A stretch of 64,000 nucleotides of DNA from Nemopilema nomurai (Eukaryota > Cnidaria > Scyphozoa > Rhizostomeae > Rhizostomatidae). The DNA lies in assembly GCA_003864495.1 (NCBI GenBank), contig ML133401.1:7042698-7106697 (forward strand), given 5' to 3'. Shown piece after piece: positions 11,301 to 23,300 of this stretch. A program made the translations under genes and the position numbers. Positions within the stretch are counted from its first letter, which is position 1; each line of letters begins with the position of its first letter. The notes below the pieces were generated by a model, which saw only the letters and a list, made by a program, of their open reading frames with translations, had not been told where the DNA came from and searched no databases.

Positions 11301-14300
11301 GCGTACCCCCGTTATTGCATACTCTTGCTTTAAATGGCCTTTTACTGGAATCTAAAGGCAAATCAAATTAGGCAACTACAATGCAATTCAAGAAAGGCAC
11401 TCGCGAATTTTCGCCTCATTAGTATTGTACTGATTGTGGGGGTATAACTCTTGGGCTTCTTCGTGGTGTAAAACATTTATTTTGACGAAGCCAACAAGAA
11501 GTTGCCTAAAATATGTAAACAAAGCTGTCAGCGAGGCGTCTCATAATTCAGATGTTAGACAGCATAACAATAACCCCTGTCTTCTGGTATCAAAATATCC
11601 CATAAAATTCAGGTACATAAATCTAGATAATAGTCTTCGTAATTTCTCGAAGCAGCTAATACTTCGTATTCAGAAAAACTACATACCCATCTCAGTTTTG
11701 ATTCGCACATTACCACTGTCTAGATATATCAGATATTACCTACGGTAAAATGCGTCAATATGCGAAATTCGTACCTCGAGAATCGGGAAAATGTAACTAA
11801 GCTCCGCAGCCAGTTGCTTTCGCCTGTAGTTCAATTGAGCGTTTACTTTCACCAAAGCATCACTACAGAAAAGAGCCGTGAAATACAAAACCCACTTTTC
11901 AACATGAATAGCTGGAAGTAAAAAGTGTAGAAGGTTTCTACATTTTCAGATCATCAATTTGTTTATTCTGTTTTCTTACGTTGATTAACTAAAACCAAAC
12001 AAAAATTTGGAAACTAGTATTTTTGTAACAGGCATAAGACATCTTGAAATCCTGTTTAACTTTGAAAAGACAACGAATTCAAGAGTGAACAGGAGAAGCA
12101 AGCAAATGTTGAAGGAGATCATCGACTCGGTTTCTAAAAAGACTATACTCACCGACTCGCGATATGGGACGAATGTGTTATTTTCATACTTGAGACGTAC
12201 TGTTCCAAGTCAAATTGGTTAGAATTTAATTCTTTTTCTGCAAGATCGAGTTAGAATTGCACTAATTGCTGACACTAGGCTTTATATACAAAAATGTTTT
12301 AAGCATATATCATGTTTATCTTTCTTGATTACAAAACCATGACATGAATGGGAAACTGGGTAAATTTGGAACGACGTACTTGGCATATATAACGAGTGAA
12401 GGAATTTGATGCTTAAATAAAAAAGATTGAAATTCAAAATCACCTTTTCTTGTGAGGCGCCGCTTTCTCTCTTTGACCAGCCTCGACTCTGAAAGCAAAC
12501 GATAAATATGACAGCAGGTGGTAAAACTTGAGGAATTATCAAGGCATAACGGATTTACACGAGTGGGCGCCGACGGCCCACTTCTAATTTCCGGCACTTT
12601 TTGATGCGGCGCTTATTCGAGAGGAAGCGCCCCTCAACTTCATTTGACAATGCGGCACTTATTCGGGGGGGGGGGGCGCTAATACGGGGGCTTACTCGAG
12701 AAAATAAAGTAACCAGGTTGGTAAACGAATATTAATACGCACATGCTTTACAACCATCAGTCTCTTACCTACGTCGACCCTCCCTTTCAGATTTAGCAGC
12801 TCTTCGGTAAGTAGGTTGATCTGCCGATGTAGAGACTCTCGCTCTGAAAGCTGGAAAGGGAGCAATAATGACAAAAATATCTAAGATTGAGAGATACGTA
12901 AAATAAAGCCCCATAATATGGCAACTTTCAATGACGGCAAGGGAACATACTATTTCAAACGAAAAGCTTGATAATATACCGAATAACACCTGGAGATATT
13001 TTCGACTTGAGGCAGTGATTTTCCCGAAAAATCAAAGTCAATGATACCGGACCATACGATATTTCTAGTACCAAAATAAACGGAGGCAAATACCGATATG
13101 GCATAACGTCAAGAACTTGTTAGCAGGGATGGGGATAAAACAAGCCTGTCGGCCAACAAGAATTCACAAAGGTCCCGATTGCTGCCTAAAAGATGTCGCA
13201 CTTGCCTTGCGCCAGTGCTCTCGCTGTCTCTTGAGGTTTCTTTCTATCAACGATCGCGCCTTTTGGACCTGCTGTTTTGTTTCATGCATGGCTTTCAGCA
13301 TACAGTGTACCCTGAGAAAAACGTGTCAGCATCTGTTGCATAATCACAATCAAGTAGCATTTGCGTGTTGAGAAAAACATTACAAGGGGCAGGGTTTGCA
13401 GCAAATGGCACTATCAAGTGGTGGAAAACAGGAATGACTTTAGAGAAGCACACGTTTTTTCTGCTAAACTGGATGACTCCAAAGAATTCAAAAGCAGCAT
13501 TCTTGTTGCTGAAAACAAAGCGAACGGGGTGGAAAGGCCTGGTACAGTGGATCACTGATGCAAACCTATGAGCCAGGGTAGCATGGAAGAAGGATATCAC
13601 GATTGAATGAAGTCTCAATGAGACTCGATCACCACCTTGGATTTGGGTTTAATTTCAGTAAATGCTCAAAGAAATTTTTTTGTTAAACTCAGAAGAAAGG
13701 TCCAAATGTTTCAAGTTGAGGAGCAGTTTTCCATATTATGTCACCCATTGTTGTCGCCCACCTATTGTTGTCGCCCACCCATTGTTGTCACCCACCCATT
13801 ATTGTCACTGGTCTGGAATCACAAAATGTTCTGAGAGATGCGCATTGACTTACAATACCTTAAAAGAGATGACTTCTTATACGCCCAACCAACCTTCAAA
13901 AGAAAAGGGAGCCAGCTTAGTATAAACCAATTGGGCATTGCGAAAAAGACTAAGAACCTGTTTAGATGAAGCGAGCTTGCCCACTTGTGGAGGATAGTCA
14001 ATATAAGTGGTCCCGTGTGTCTTTCATATTCCTGTGTTTTCTGTATTAGCATGTATATGGAGGGTGGGCCATGCCTGCCCAGGTGGATCCATGAGAACAG
14101 CAATTGGAGTCTGCGTCAGGTGAAGTCCGTGCCTTGAAGAATCCGCGTCAGGTTGAGTCCGCGTCAGGTGGGGTCCGCATCCGGTGAAGACCAGGATGGA
14201 TTCTACTCAGGTTTTAGGTGGACCAGCCCAGGCAATGACTATCATTTTGTGGTGCCAAAAATACAAAAATCTCGTTTACGATTTTTGGACAAGAGGCTAG

Positions 14301-17300
14301 CTCATCTGGGTGGGACATATCTCGTTCTCGTGTAAATATAAGTTGCAAGTAAGCTTTGTAAGCTTCCGGCCATTGAGATTCTGTAGTGACTTGTTTACGT
14401 GGATTCCACGTCTAAACGTATATCATTCACACTACTTTCTCTTTTCCACTCAACACTACAACCATTGTTTAAATGTTATGCCCTCTTTTGTACTAGAGTC
14501 ACTCACAATTTCTTAGCCTCATTTCTATCCTTCATTTATTCGACTCTCAGTTGAACGTATTCAGTTATTATAAGCTCGGTGAAGGTAAACACTCGTATTT
14601 TCTGACACTCCTCTGGATCCGAGTTCCCTACTCGTTTAAATAAGAATCGAGACACAATCAGCGTTGGGAAGTCCACATTGCAGCCACGTAGGAGCCAACA
14701 TTGCAGCCACGTAGGAGCCAACATTGCAGCCACGTAGGAGGCAACATTGCAGCCACGTAGGAGCAACATTGCAGCCACGTAGGAGGCAACATTGCAGCCA
14801 CGTAGGAGCAACATTGCAGCCACGTAGGAGGCAACATTGCAGCCACGTAGGAGCCAACATTGCAGCCACGTAGGAGCAACATTGCAGCCACGTAGGAGCA
14901 ACATTGCAGCCACGTAGGAGGCAACATTGCAGCCACGTAGGAGCCAACATTGCAGCCACGTAGGAGCCAACATTGCAGCCACGTAGGAGGCAACATTGCA
15001 GCCACGTAGGAGCCAACATTGCAGCCACGTAGGAGGCAACATTGCAGCCACGTAGGAGCAACATTGCAGCCACGTAGGAGCCAACATTGCAGCCACGTAG
15101 GAGGCAACATTGCAGCCACGTAGGAGGCAACATTGCAGCCACGTAGGAGCCAACATTGCAGCCACGTAGGAGGCAACATTGCAGCCACGTAGGAGCCAAC
15201 ATTGCAGCCACGTAGGAGGCAACATTGCAGCCACGTAGGAGGCAACATTGCAGCCACGTAGGAGCCAACATTGCAGCCACGTAGGAGGCAACATTGCAGC
15301 CACGTAGGAGCCAACATTGCAGCCACGTAGGAGGCAACATTGCAGCCACGTAGGAGGCAACATTGCAGCCACGTAGGAGCCAACATTGCAGCCACGTAGG
15401 AGGCAACATTGCAGCCACGTAGGAGGCAACATTGCAGCCACGTAGGAGCCAACATTGCAGCCACGTAGGAGGCAACATTGCAGCCACGTAGGAGGCAACA
15501 TTGCAGCCACGTAGGAGCCAACATTGCAGCCACGTAGGAGGCAACATTGCAGCCACGTAGGAGCCAACATTGCAGCCACGTAGGAGGCAACATTGCAGCC
15601 ACGTAGGAGCCAACATTGCAGCCACGTAGGAGCCAACATTGCAGCACGTAGGAGCCAACATTGCAGCCACGTAGGAGCCAACATTGCAGCCACGTAGGAG
15701 GCAACATTGCAGCCACGTAGGAGGCAACATTGCAGCCACGTAGGAGCCAACATTGCAGCCACGTAGGAGGCAACATTGCAGCCACGTAGGAGCCAACATT
15801 GCAGCCACGTAGGAGGCAACATTGCAGCCACGTAGGAGGCAACATTGCAGCCACGTAGGAGCCAACATTGCAGCCACGTAGGAGCCAACATTGCAGCCAC
15901 GTAGGAGCCAACATTGCAGCCACGTAGGAGCCAACATTGCAGCCACGTAGGAGCCAACATTGCAGCCACGTAGGAGGCAACATTGCAGCCACGTAGGAGG
16001 CAACATTGCAGCCACGTAGGAGGCAACATTGCAGCCACGTAGGAGCCAACATTGCAGCCACGTAGGAGCCAACATTGCAGCCACGTAGGAGCCAACATTG
16101 CAGCCACGTAGGAGCCAACATTGCAGCCACGTAGGAGCCAACATTGCAGCCACGTAGGAGGCAACATTGCAGCCACGTAGGAGGCAACATTGCAGCCACG
16201 TAGGAGCCAACATTGCAGCCACGTAGGAGGCAACATTGCAGCCACGTAGGAGGCAACATTGCAGCCACGTAGGAGCCAACATTGCAGCCACGTAGGAGCC
16301 AACATTGCAGCCACGTAGGAGCCAACATTGCAGCCACGTAGGAGCCAACATTGCAGCCACGTAGGAAGGCAACATTGCAGCAACGTAGGAGGCAACATTG
16401 CAGCCACGTAGGAGCCAACATTGCAGCCAGCGCGTAGGAGGCAACATTGCAAGCCACGTAGGAGGCAACATTGCAGCCACGTAGGAGCCAACATTGCAGC
16501 CACGTAGGAGGCAACATTGCAGCCACGTAGGAGGCAACATTGCAGCCACGTAGGAGGCAACATTGCAGCCACGTAGGAGCCAACATTGCAGCCACGTAGG
16601 AGGCAACATTGCAGCCACGTAGGAGGCAACATTGCAGCCACGTAGGAGGCAACATTGCAGCCACGTAGGAGGCAACATTGCAGCCACGTAGGAGCCAACA
16701 TTGCAGCCACGTAGGAGCCAACATTGCAGCCACGTAGGAGCCAACATTGCAGCCACGTAGGAGCCATTGCAGCCACGTAGGAGCCAACATTGCAGCCACG
16801 TAGGAGCCAACATTGCAGCCACGTAGGAGGCAACATTGCAGCCACGTAGGAGGCAACATTGCAGCCACGTAGGAGGCAACATTGCAGCCACGTAGGAGCC
16901 AACATTGCAGCCACGTAGGAGCCAACATTGCAGCCACGTAGGAGCCAACATTGCAGCCACGTAGGAGCCAACATTGCAGCCACGTAGGAGCCAACATTGC
17001 AGCCACGTAGGAGGCAACATTGCAGCCACGTAGGAGGCAACATTGCAGCCACGTAGGAGCCAACATTGCAGCCACGTAGGAGCCAACATTGCAGCCACGT
17101 AGGAGCCAACATTGCAGCCACGTAGGAGGAACAACATTGCAGCCACGTAGGAGGGCAACATTGCAGCCACGTAGGAGGCAACATTGCAGCCACGTAGGAG
17201 CCAACATTGCAGCCACGTAGGAGCAACATTGCAGCCACGTAGGAGGCAACATTGCAGCCACGTAGGAGGCAACATTGCAGCCACGTAGGAGCCAACATTG

Positions 17301-20300
17301 CAGCCACGTAGGAGGCAACATTGCAGCCACGTAGGAGGCAACATTGCAGCCACGTAGGGCAACATTGCAGCCACGTAGGAGCCAACATTGCAGCCACGTA
17401 GGAGGCAACATTGCAGCCACGTAGGAGGCAACATTGCAGCCACGTAGGGGCAACATTGCAGCCACGTAGGAGCAACATTGCAGCCACGTAGGAGCCAACA
17501 TTGCAGCCACGTAGGAGCCAACATTGCAGCCACGTAGGAGCCAACATTGCAGCCACGTAGGAGCCAACATTGCAGCCACGTAGGAGCAACATTGCAGCCA
17601 CGTAGGAGCAACATTGCAGCCACGTAGGAGGCAACATTGCAGCCACGTAGGAGGCCAACATTGCAGCCACGTAGGAGCCAACATTGCAGCCACGTAGGAG
17701 CCAACATTGCAGCCACGTAGGAGCAACATTGCAGCCACGTAGGAGCCAACATTGCAGCCACGTAGGAGCAACATTGCAGCCACGTAGGAGGCAACATTGC
17801 AGCCACGTAGGAGCAACATTGCAGCCACGTAGGAGCCAACATTGCAGCCACGTAGGAGCAACATTGCAGCCACGTAGGAGCCAACATTGCAGCCACGTAG
17901 GAGCCAACATTGCAGCCACGTAGGAGCCAACATTGCAGCCACGTAGGAGCCAACATTGCAGCCACGTAGGAGCCAACATTGCAGCCACGTAGGAGGCAAC
18001 ATTGCAGCCACGTAGGAGGCAACATTGCAGCCACGTAGGAGCCAACATTGCAGCCACGTAGGAGGCAACATTGCAGCCACGTAGGAGCAACATTGCAGCC
18101 ACGTAGGAGCAACATTGCAGCCACGTAGGAGGCAACATTGCAGCCACGTAGGAGCCAACATTGCAGCCACGTAGGAGGCAACATTGCAGCCACGTAGGAG
18201 GCAACATTGCAGCCACGTAGGAGCCAACATTGCAGCCACGTAGGAGGCAACATTGCAGCCACGTAGGAGCCAACATTGCAGCCACGTAGGAGCAACATTG
18301 CAGCCACGTAGGAGGCAACATTGCAGCCACGTAGGAGCCAACATTGCAGCCACGTAGGAGGCAACATTGCAGCCACGTAGGAGGCAACATTGCAGCCACG
18401 TAGGAGCAACATTGCAGCCACGTAGGAGCAACATTGAGCCACGTAGGAGGCAACATTGCAGCCACGTAGGAGCCAACATTGCAGCCACGTAGGAGGCAAC
18501 ATTGCAGCCACGTAGGAGCCAACATTGCAGCCACGTAGGAGGCAACATTGCAGCCACGTAGGAGCCAACATTGCAGCCACGTAGGAGCCAACATTGCAGC
18601 CACGTAGGAGCCAACATTGCAGCCACGTAGGAGCCAACATTGCAGCCACGTAGGAGGCAACATTGCAGCCACGTAGGAGGCAACATTGCAGCCACGTAGG
18701 AGCCAACATTGCAGCCACGTAGGAGGCAACATTGCAGCCACGTAGGAGCCAACATTGCAGCCACGTAGGAGCAACATTGCAGCCCACGTAGGAGGCAACA
18801 TTGCAGCCACGTAGGAGCCAACATTGCAGCCACGTAGGAGGCAACATTGCAGCCACGTAGGAGCCAACATTGCAGCCACGTAGGAGGCAACATTGCAGCC
18901 ACGTAGGAGGCAACATTGCAGCCACGTAGGAGCCAACATTGCAGCCACGTAGGAGGCAACATTGCAGCCACGTAGGAGGCAACATTGCAGCCACGTAGGA
19001 GCCAACATTGCAGCCACGTAGGAGCCAACATTGCAGCCACGTAGGAGCCAACATTGCAGCCACGTAGGAGCCAACATTGCAGCCACGTAGGAGCCAACAT
19101 TGCAGCCACGTAGGAGGCAACATTGCAGCCACGTAGGAGGCAACATTGCAGCCACGTAGGAGCCAACATTGCAGCCACGTAGGAGGCAACATTGCAGCCA
19201 CGTAGGAGGCAACATTGCAGCCACGTAGGAGCCAACATTGCAGCCACGTAGGAGGCAACATTGCAGCCACGTAGGAGCCAACATTGCAGCCACGTAGGAG
19301 GCAACATTGCAGCCACGTAGGAGGCAACATTGCAGCCACGTAGGAGCCAACATTGCAGCCACGTAGGAGGCAACATTGCAGCCACGTAGGAGCCAACATT
19401 GCAGCCACGTAGGAGGCAACATTGCAGCCACGTAGGAGGCAACATTGCAGCCACATAGGAGCCAACATTGCAGCCACGTAGGAGGCAACATTGCAGCCAC
19501 GTAGGAGGCAACATTGCAGCCACGTAGGAGCCAACATTGCAGCCACGTAGGAGGCAACATTGCAGCCACGTAGGAGGCAACATTGCAGCCACGTAGGAGG
19601 CAACATTGCAGCCACGTAGGAGGCAACATTGCAGCCACGTAGGAGCCAACATTGCAGCCACGTAGGAGGCAACATTGCAGCCACGTAGGAGCCAACATTG
19701 CAGCCACGTAGGAGCCAACATTGCAGCCACGTAGGAGGCAACATTGCAGCCACGTAGGAGCCAACATTGCAGCCACGTAGGAGGCAACATTGCAGCCACG
19801 TAGGAGGCAACATTGCAGCCACGTAGGAGCCAACATTGCAGCCACGTAGGAGGCAACATTGCAGCCACGTAGGAGGCAACATTGCAGCCACGTAGGAGCC
19901 AACATTGCAGCCACGTAGGAGGCAACATTGCAGCCACGTAGGAGCCAACATTGCAGCCACGTAGGAGCCAACATTGCAGCCACGTAGGAGCCAACATTGC
20001 AGCCACGTAGGAGCCAACATTGCAGCCACGTAGGAGGCAACATTGCAGCCACGTAGGAGGCAACATTGCAGCCACGTAGGAGCCAACATTGCAGCCACGT
20101 AGGAGGCAACATTGCAGCCACGTAGGAGGCAACATTGCAGCCACGTAGGAGCCAACATTGCAGCCACGTAGGAGGCAACATTGCAGCCACGTAGGAGCCA
20201 ACATTGCAGCCACGTAGGAGGCAACATTGCAGCCACGTAGGAGGCAACATTGCAGCCACGTAGGAGCCAACATTGCAGCCACGTAGGAGCCAACATTGCA

Positions 20301-23300
20301 GCCACGTAGGAGCCAACATTGCAGCCACGTAGGAGCCAACATTGCAGCCACGTAGGAGGCAACATTGCAGCCACGTAGGAGCCAACATTGCAGCCACGTA
20401 GGAGGCAACATTGCAGCCACGTAGGAGGCAACATTGCAGCCACGTAGGAGCCAACATTGCAGCCACGTAGGAGCCAACATTGCAGCCACGTAGGAGCCAA
20501 CATTGCAGCCACGTAGGAGCCAACATTGCAGCCACGTAGGAGGCAACATTGCAGCCACGTAGGAGCCAACATTGCAGCCACGTAGGAGGCAACATTGCAG
20601 CCACGTAGGAGCCAACATTGCAGCCACGTAGGAGCCAACATTGCAGCCACGTAGGAGCCAACATTGCAGCCACGTAGGAGCCAATCCATGTACCTACAAT
20701 TCCTCTTCAACAAGAACACTGACATGTCCGATTTTCTCATATAACCTATGACCAACTGGGACTTTTCTTGATATTTCTAGCATTTATGTTTATCAATTTA
20801 TAACTAAAAAGAACAAATTTCCTTTCGGTTCAAAACTTCAATTGTGGTTTGAAATCGTCCATTTTCATATTTAACAAAAACGTGAGATTTTAAATGGGCT
20901 ATGTCATGGTCAAAAATGTGTTAAAATTTCGGAAAAATTACTTCTTTCTAATCTCAACCGCATTAAAATTGATAGGATAAAATGTGTTTTAAAATGTGGT
21001 CATTAATTCATGCAAGACTAAATACTTTGGATTCTTGCTGTGTAGCACTGAGATTCGCGAAACGAAAACTAAAACAGTTGGTGAAGTACTTTCAGAAATA
21101 CTGACTTACCCCTAAACCCAGGCCGCCTTTAGGGGCATTAACCCTACAATTTTCATCACCAAGAAAAGAAAGTCTATGACAACTCGCGTTTCAACAATTT
21201 GACATCATGTCAGAAATGATCACTACTCACTTCATCATGGTCAACTTTGAGCAGCATAACAGCGGAAGAGTCTTGCCTCGGGTTTTGCGTTTCATCCTGC
21301 AGAGAGCCACGAGTAAAAATGTCAGCAAGAAGGATTTCCTTCGAAAGAAGACTCGAGCTTGGGGTAAAACCCACGTAAGCTAGAATTCTTTTGTACTCAG
21401 CTTGAAATAGCCCTAACTCAGCTTTTGATGCGTTCAGCAAATCCCTTTCCTCCCCAAAAATCAAACACTAGATTCGTAATGAATAAAAAAAACTCGTAAA
21501 GTCGTTAAGAGAGGCAGAATAGAAAAAGCGTTGGATGCAGGTAGCAATATTTGAGAACAAACCCGATGCAGGTCATTAAAAGGATTCCTCGCTTAAAAAT
21601 GCATCTCAGTAGCAATGTTTTGATATCCACATTACCCACGAAAATTCTTAAGGTTGTTAAGGTAAAACTGCAGTATGCATTGAGTTCTTTCTTAATTGCA
21701 CTCCTTGTTACATAGTTGTCATTTTAACAAAAAACCTATATTAGTGGCGCCTGGGTTCCTACAAATCCTAGTAAAGGCGCTTCATGTAAACGGTGGTATA
21801 AGTCCCAATGCACAACAGAAGACATAACATAAGAAATGACATTAGACATGACACAAGACATAACATAAGACACAACATAAGACACAACATAATATAGGAC
21901 ATGACACAAGACATAACATGAGGAATGACATAAGACATAATATAAGAAATGACATAAGACACAAGGAAAATTCCCAGCCAACTGTCGAGCGAGTGTCTTC
22001 GTGGAAAGTACAATCTCTGCCAAAAGTCTTGGAACATTTGCTCTAATTTACGCATCGCGCAAGGTGTCAAGTCCCCTCGCCCCACAAACAATGTTGTGTA
22101 GCGTAAGTGTAAATGTTTACAGCTACCAAGGAGAGACGGAAATAGAACGGGGGTCGCAAAATCACAAAAATATCGTGGTGTTCCAACTACTTTTGGCAGA
22201 GATTGTAGATGTAGGAGCTAAGTTGTTTTACGAACCGTTGGAGGAGCGGCTGGTTGGGTAAAGTATTGCCCAAACATCCTGAACATCACTGTATTTGGTG
22301 CATAAGCACTTCCACGTGGCTTCAACTTCAAGATAAAGAATAAAGGACAAAGTTAATGGGAAAAAGTCACTGTGACCCATTAACCAGACGGGTCATAGGT
22401 AAAATATGATGCTGAAAATCCTGCGTTACGTTTGTTGGTAGTGAACAAAGAATGCCGGTATGAAAGAATGTGATTATTCTAGATTTTACAATAAAGTTGG
22501 TAAGAACACTGCATACTGATCATTTACTTTGAGAAATTGGTTCAGCAATGCCCATCAACCCACATCATCATTTCCCTAATTCTCAACAGGTTTCTTAAAC
22601 AGGAGTAGTTGATGATTGCAGCTGCCTGAAAACATTGTCAAAGAGCCAATGGCTTTAGAATACTCGACCATTCAAATTTAGTACTTCTCGCTGCTTCCTT
22701 GCTTTCCTTCTTTTCCCTTTGCGTCACAAGGACTTTGCTCAATATCAATATCAAATACCTTACTTTTCAAGTTTAAAATGCCTTATATATCCATAGATCA
22801 CTCTTAGTTTACTTGAATTTCTTCACTACAGTACATTTATATAACCTATTCAAGCTAAATGATAAACCCAATTATTTTCAAAACGCATGAAGGCGTTCCA
22901 GTCTAGCATATCTTTAACATAGACTTTAAAAGCCAAAAAGAATAGGTCACTCACTGTTTTAATAGCTTCATCATACATAGGGCAAAGTTTAGGGTCATGC
23001 TGCCAAACATAGGGGTGCAAACATTTAGTAAAGAATAGACAAGAACTTCCATTTTGAAAATAAGTTGAAAATTGGTTGCCAGCTGATAGCTTATTTTTGT
23101 TTGTGGTGCACATCATTAGTGGAAAATTATTGAAAAAATATTTACCTGTTCCTTTACTGAAATAAGTCCTTGAAGATCAATGTAAAGCTTTATTATTGTT
23201 CTATAGCTATCTGATCTAGATGCCCAGATCCGAAGGATAAAATCTGAACAACAAAATTAAGGTAAAAGCAAAACATCTGTGTACTATCTGCTAAGTGTTT

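Noticed and set aside
12007..12222. Plus-strand open frame with a lysine-rich helix-like sequence
   Set aside because: It overlaps the minus-strand UVRAG exon 11 region, has no splice or promoter context of its own and no recognised domain.
14672..20687. CRISPR-like array
   Set aside because: The units are directly contiguous with no unique spacers, and the genome is eukaryotic.
14536..20755. Three overlapping open frames of about 2,000 codons on the minus strand
   Set aside because: They are translations of a 23-bp repeat without stop codons in its three phases. The peptides are the same repeat ([20 protein letters not shown]) and have no coding signature. The true exon here is only 20755-20694.
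22850..23116. 88-codon minus-strand open frame containing [20 protein letters not shown]
   Set aside because: It lies in a UVRAG intron between firmly placed exons 5 and 6, has no recognisable domain, and would break UVRAG phase. It could be transposon debris, but I cannot support that.
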